Source: an uncultured Lachnospiraceae bacterium (GTDB lineage Bacteria; Bacillota; Clostridia; Lachnospirales; Lachnospiraceae). From it: a stretch of DNA of 64,000 nt. The stretch covers positions 62,001 through 126,000 of the forward strand of contig CANRFJ010000004.1 of assembly GCA_947629865.1 (NCBI GenBank), read 5' to 3'. Position numbers and translations under genes: made by a program. Positions 62,506 to 64,000 of this stretch are shown in pieces (within the stretch, counting starts at the first letter, position 1; each line of letters starts with the position of its first letter). Under the pieces are notes generated by a model, which saw only the letters and a list, made by a program, of their open reading frames with translations, searched no databases and was not told the origin of the DNA.

Positions 62506-63856
62506 TGTGGATCGGAGCCGGAATCCGTCCCTTTCTCTCCACAAATCCCTCGCAGGCAAACTCATTGACCGGCATAATCGGGGCATAGCCGAGAAGACCT
62601 CCAAATTCCGCCCTCTCGCCCACTCCCTTCCCCTGCACGGGGATCAGGCGCACGGCCGTGGTCTTCTGGTTTATCATGCCAATCGCCATCTCGTCAGCCA
62701 GTATACCGGCTATGGTGGAGGCCTTTGTGTCGCCCGGAATCGCGATCATATCAAGCCCCACGGAGCAAACGCAGGTCATAGCCTCCAGTTTCTCAAGCGT
62801 CAGCGCTCCCTCCGACACCGCGTTGATCATTCCCTGATCCTCGCTGACCGGAATAAAAGCGCCGCTCAGACCGCCCACATAGGAGGAGGCCATCACACCG
62901 CCCTTTTTCACCTGGTCGTTCAGCATGGCAAGCGCCGCTGTAGTACCCGGCGCACCGGCGCGCTCCAGTCCCAGCGACTCGAAAATCTCGGCAATGCTGT
63001 CTCCGACCGCCGGCGTGGGCGCCAGGGACAGATCAATGATGCCAAAGGGGACGCCGAGGCGCCGCGAGGCCTCTCCTGCCACTAACTGTCCCACTCTGGT
63101 AATCTTGAAAGCCGTCTTTTTAATCGTCTCGCAAACAGTCCCAAAATCCTCTCCCTTTACCTTATCCAGCGCAGTCTTTACCACGCCCGGGCCGCTGACT
63201 CCCACATGAATCACCGCATCTCCCTCTGTGACGCCGTGGAAAGCGCCCGCCATAAACGGGTTATCGTCCGGCGCATTACAGAACACCACCAGTTTGGCAC
63301 AGCCGATGGAATCCCTGTCCGCCGTCAGTTCTGCCGTCTTCTTAATCATCTTGCCCATGAGAAGCACCGCGTCCATGTCAAGTCCGGTGCGGGTGGAACC
63401 CACATTGACTGAACTGCACACATATTCCGTGGAGGAGAGCGCCTGGGGGATCGACAAAATGAGATTTTTGTCCGCCTCCGTCATCTTCTTTGACACCAGT
63501 GCGCTGTATCCGCCTATGAAATTGACGCCCACAGTCTGGGCCGCTCTGTCCAGTGTCTTTGCAATCTCTGCGAAGTCCTCCGGACAGCGGCAGGCCGCCC
63601 CGCCTACCAGGGCAATTGGAGTGACGGAAATTCTCTTGTTCACAATGGGTATCCCGTACTCCATGCTGATCTCCTCACCGGTAGATACCAGTTTTCCCGC
63701 CAGCGTAGTGATCCTGTCATAAATTTTAGCGCACATTTTATCCAGATTGCTATCGGCACAGTCAAGCAGGCTGATTCCCATGGTGATTGTGCGGACGTCC
63801 AGATTTTCTTTTTCAATCATGTTGTTGGTCTCAATGACCTCATTTATATTTATCAT
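62492..63856 (-). CDS. UPF0210 (DUF711, PFL-like) family protein
   Basis: A 454-residue protein of the UPF0210 family, whose members resemble the pyruvate-formate-lyase fold but have no proven reaction. [33 protein letters not shown] at the start, [22 protein letters not shown] (about 148-169), [12 protein letters not shown] and [18 protein letters not shown] are typical. The frame opens at 63868; the ATG at 63856 follows GAGGATTTGC. It follows the ACT-domain gene by 34 bp, the standard pairing of UPF0237 and UPF0210, which suggests control by a small ligand bound to the ACT partner. Confidence 0.92.
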   Translation of the reverse strand: MININEVIETNNMIEKENLDVRTITMGISLLDCADSNLDKMCAKIYDRITTLAGKLVSTGEEISMEYGIPIVNKRISVTPIALVGGAACRCPEDFAEIAKTLDRAAQTVGVNFIGGYSALVSKKMTEADKNLILSIPQALSSTEYVCSSVNVGSTRTGLDMDAVLLMGKMIKKTAELTADRDSIGCAKLVVFCNAPDDNPFMAGAFHGVTEGDAVIHVGVSGPGVVKTALDKVKGEDFGTVCETIKKTAFKITRVGQLVAGEASRRLGVPFGIIDLSLAPTPAVGDSIAEIFESLGLERAGAPGTTAALAMLNDQVKKGGVMASSYVGGLSGAFIPVSEDQGMINAVSEGALTLEKLEAMTCVCSVGLDMIAIPGDTKASTIAGILADEMAIGMINQKTTAVRLIPVQGKGVGERAEFGGLLGYAPIMPVNEFACEGFVERKGRIPAPIHSFKN

Positions 63857-63890
63857 GCAAATCCTCATTTCCTATTTTCCGCGCCGCATT

Positions 63891-64000
63891 TCAAATCCGG
63901 TGCATTTTGTCAAAAATCTCCTCGCGCTGGACGCGGACGATACAGCCGATGCCCTCTCCCAGCTTCTCAAGCTCCTCCGAGATCTCCACAAAACGTTTCT
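63891..64000 (-). CDS. ACT-domain protein of the UPF0237 family, C-terminal end only
   Basis: The last 36 codons of a gene that enters from the right edge, ending ISEELEKLGEGIGCIVRVQ-REEIFDKMHRI and a stop at 63891-63893. That ending, and the position just before the UPF0210 gene, match the ~90-residue UPF0237 ACT-domain proteins. The start and the ligand-binding Gly region are outside the window. Confidence 0.8.
   Translation of the reverse strand, partial: KRFVEISEELEKLGEGIGCIVRVQREEIFDKMHRI

Overview
The window reads as chromosome of a strictly anaerobic, butyrate-forming, probably spore-forming Clostridia of the Lachnospiraceae type. The grounds are a complete acetyl-CoA-to-butyryl-CoA operon with electron-bifurcating Bcd/Etf, a butyryl-CoA:acetate CoA-transferase of the gut Lachnospiraceae kind, a SpoIIM homologue, three methyl-accepting chemotaxis proteins, Firmicutes-style GGAGG ribosome binding sites and sigma-A promoters with 16-17 bp spacers. 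No rRNA, tRNA, CRISPR array, phage or transposase gene was seen. Genus and species cannot be fixed from this sequence alone.

Layout. 1-1076: end of a comEA gene and a small DMT-family membrane protein. 1077-6967: arginine biosynthesis, argCJBD on the minus strand divergent from argG across a shared ARG-box control region. 7103-9976: a chemotaxis receptor, then an AT-rich accessory patch with two small genes whose promoters carry the same 12-bp operator-like motif. 9977-14021: metA and a thiamine (thiazole) operon thiS-thiG-thiH-thiE. 14246-17866: DUF2207 and LemA membrane proteins, aroB. 18034-19875: glmS. 20007-23854: a Cache-type chemoreceptor, a DUF4867 protein and a LysR regulator. 23849-28163: a four-gene carbohydrate cluster (GT2, polysaccharide deacetylase, secreted GH5, SGNH hydrolase). 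28247-34929: butyrate operon coaD-thl-crt-hbd-bcd-etfB-etfA. 35179-36519: the terminal CoA-transferase gene on the opposite strand. 36626-40997: alaS followed by a third chemoreceptor. 41102-48100: purM-purN-purD-glyA-LUD-topB. 48201-51618: a large secreted helical protein divergent from a DRE-TIM aldolase. 51681-53493: a lipoprotein and cysS. 53637-58703: a GldA/GldF/GldG-like ABC operon ending with a DUF4340 protein. 58866-62339: DAHP synthase, SpoIIM-like protein, NUDIX hydrolase, aminotransferase. 62492-64000: UPF0210 protein and the end of its ACT-domain partner.

How the genes work together. The central theme is energy and amino-acid metabolism. Thl, Crt, Hbd, Bcd and EtfAB turn acetyl-CoA into butyryl-CoA, and the CoA-transferase releases butyrate while recovering acetyl-CoA. 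The CoA-biosynthesis gene coaD heads the same operon. Arginine, methionine, thiazole, shikimate, purine/glycine and hexosamine steps surround it.

The parts least explained by known families are: (a) a family of hairpin-rich intergenic elements found three times inside operons, one flanked by a 10-bp direct repeat that duplicates the ribosome binding site of etfA; (b) a ribbon-helix-helix-like gene and a 51-residue helical protein controlled by identical motifs placed exactly between -35 and -10; (c) a terminator-like hairpin at the very 5' end of the thi operon without a TPP riboswitch; (d) the GT2/deacetylase/GH5/SGNH cluster; (e) the Gld-like ABC operon. All promoter, terminator and start-site calls come from reading the bases by eye. 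No database search or folding calculation was run.
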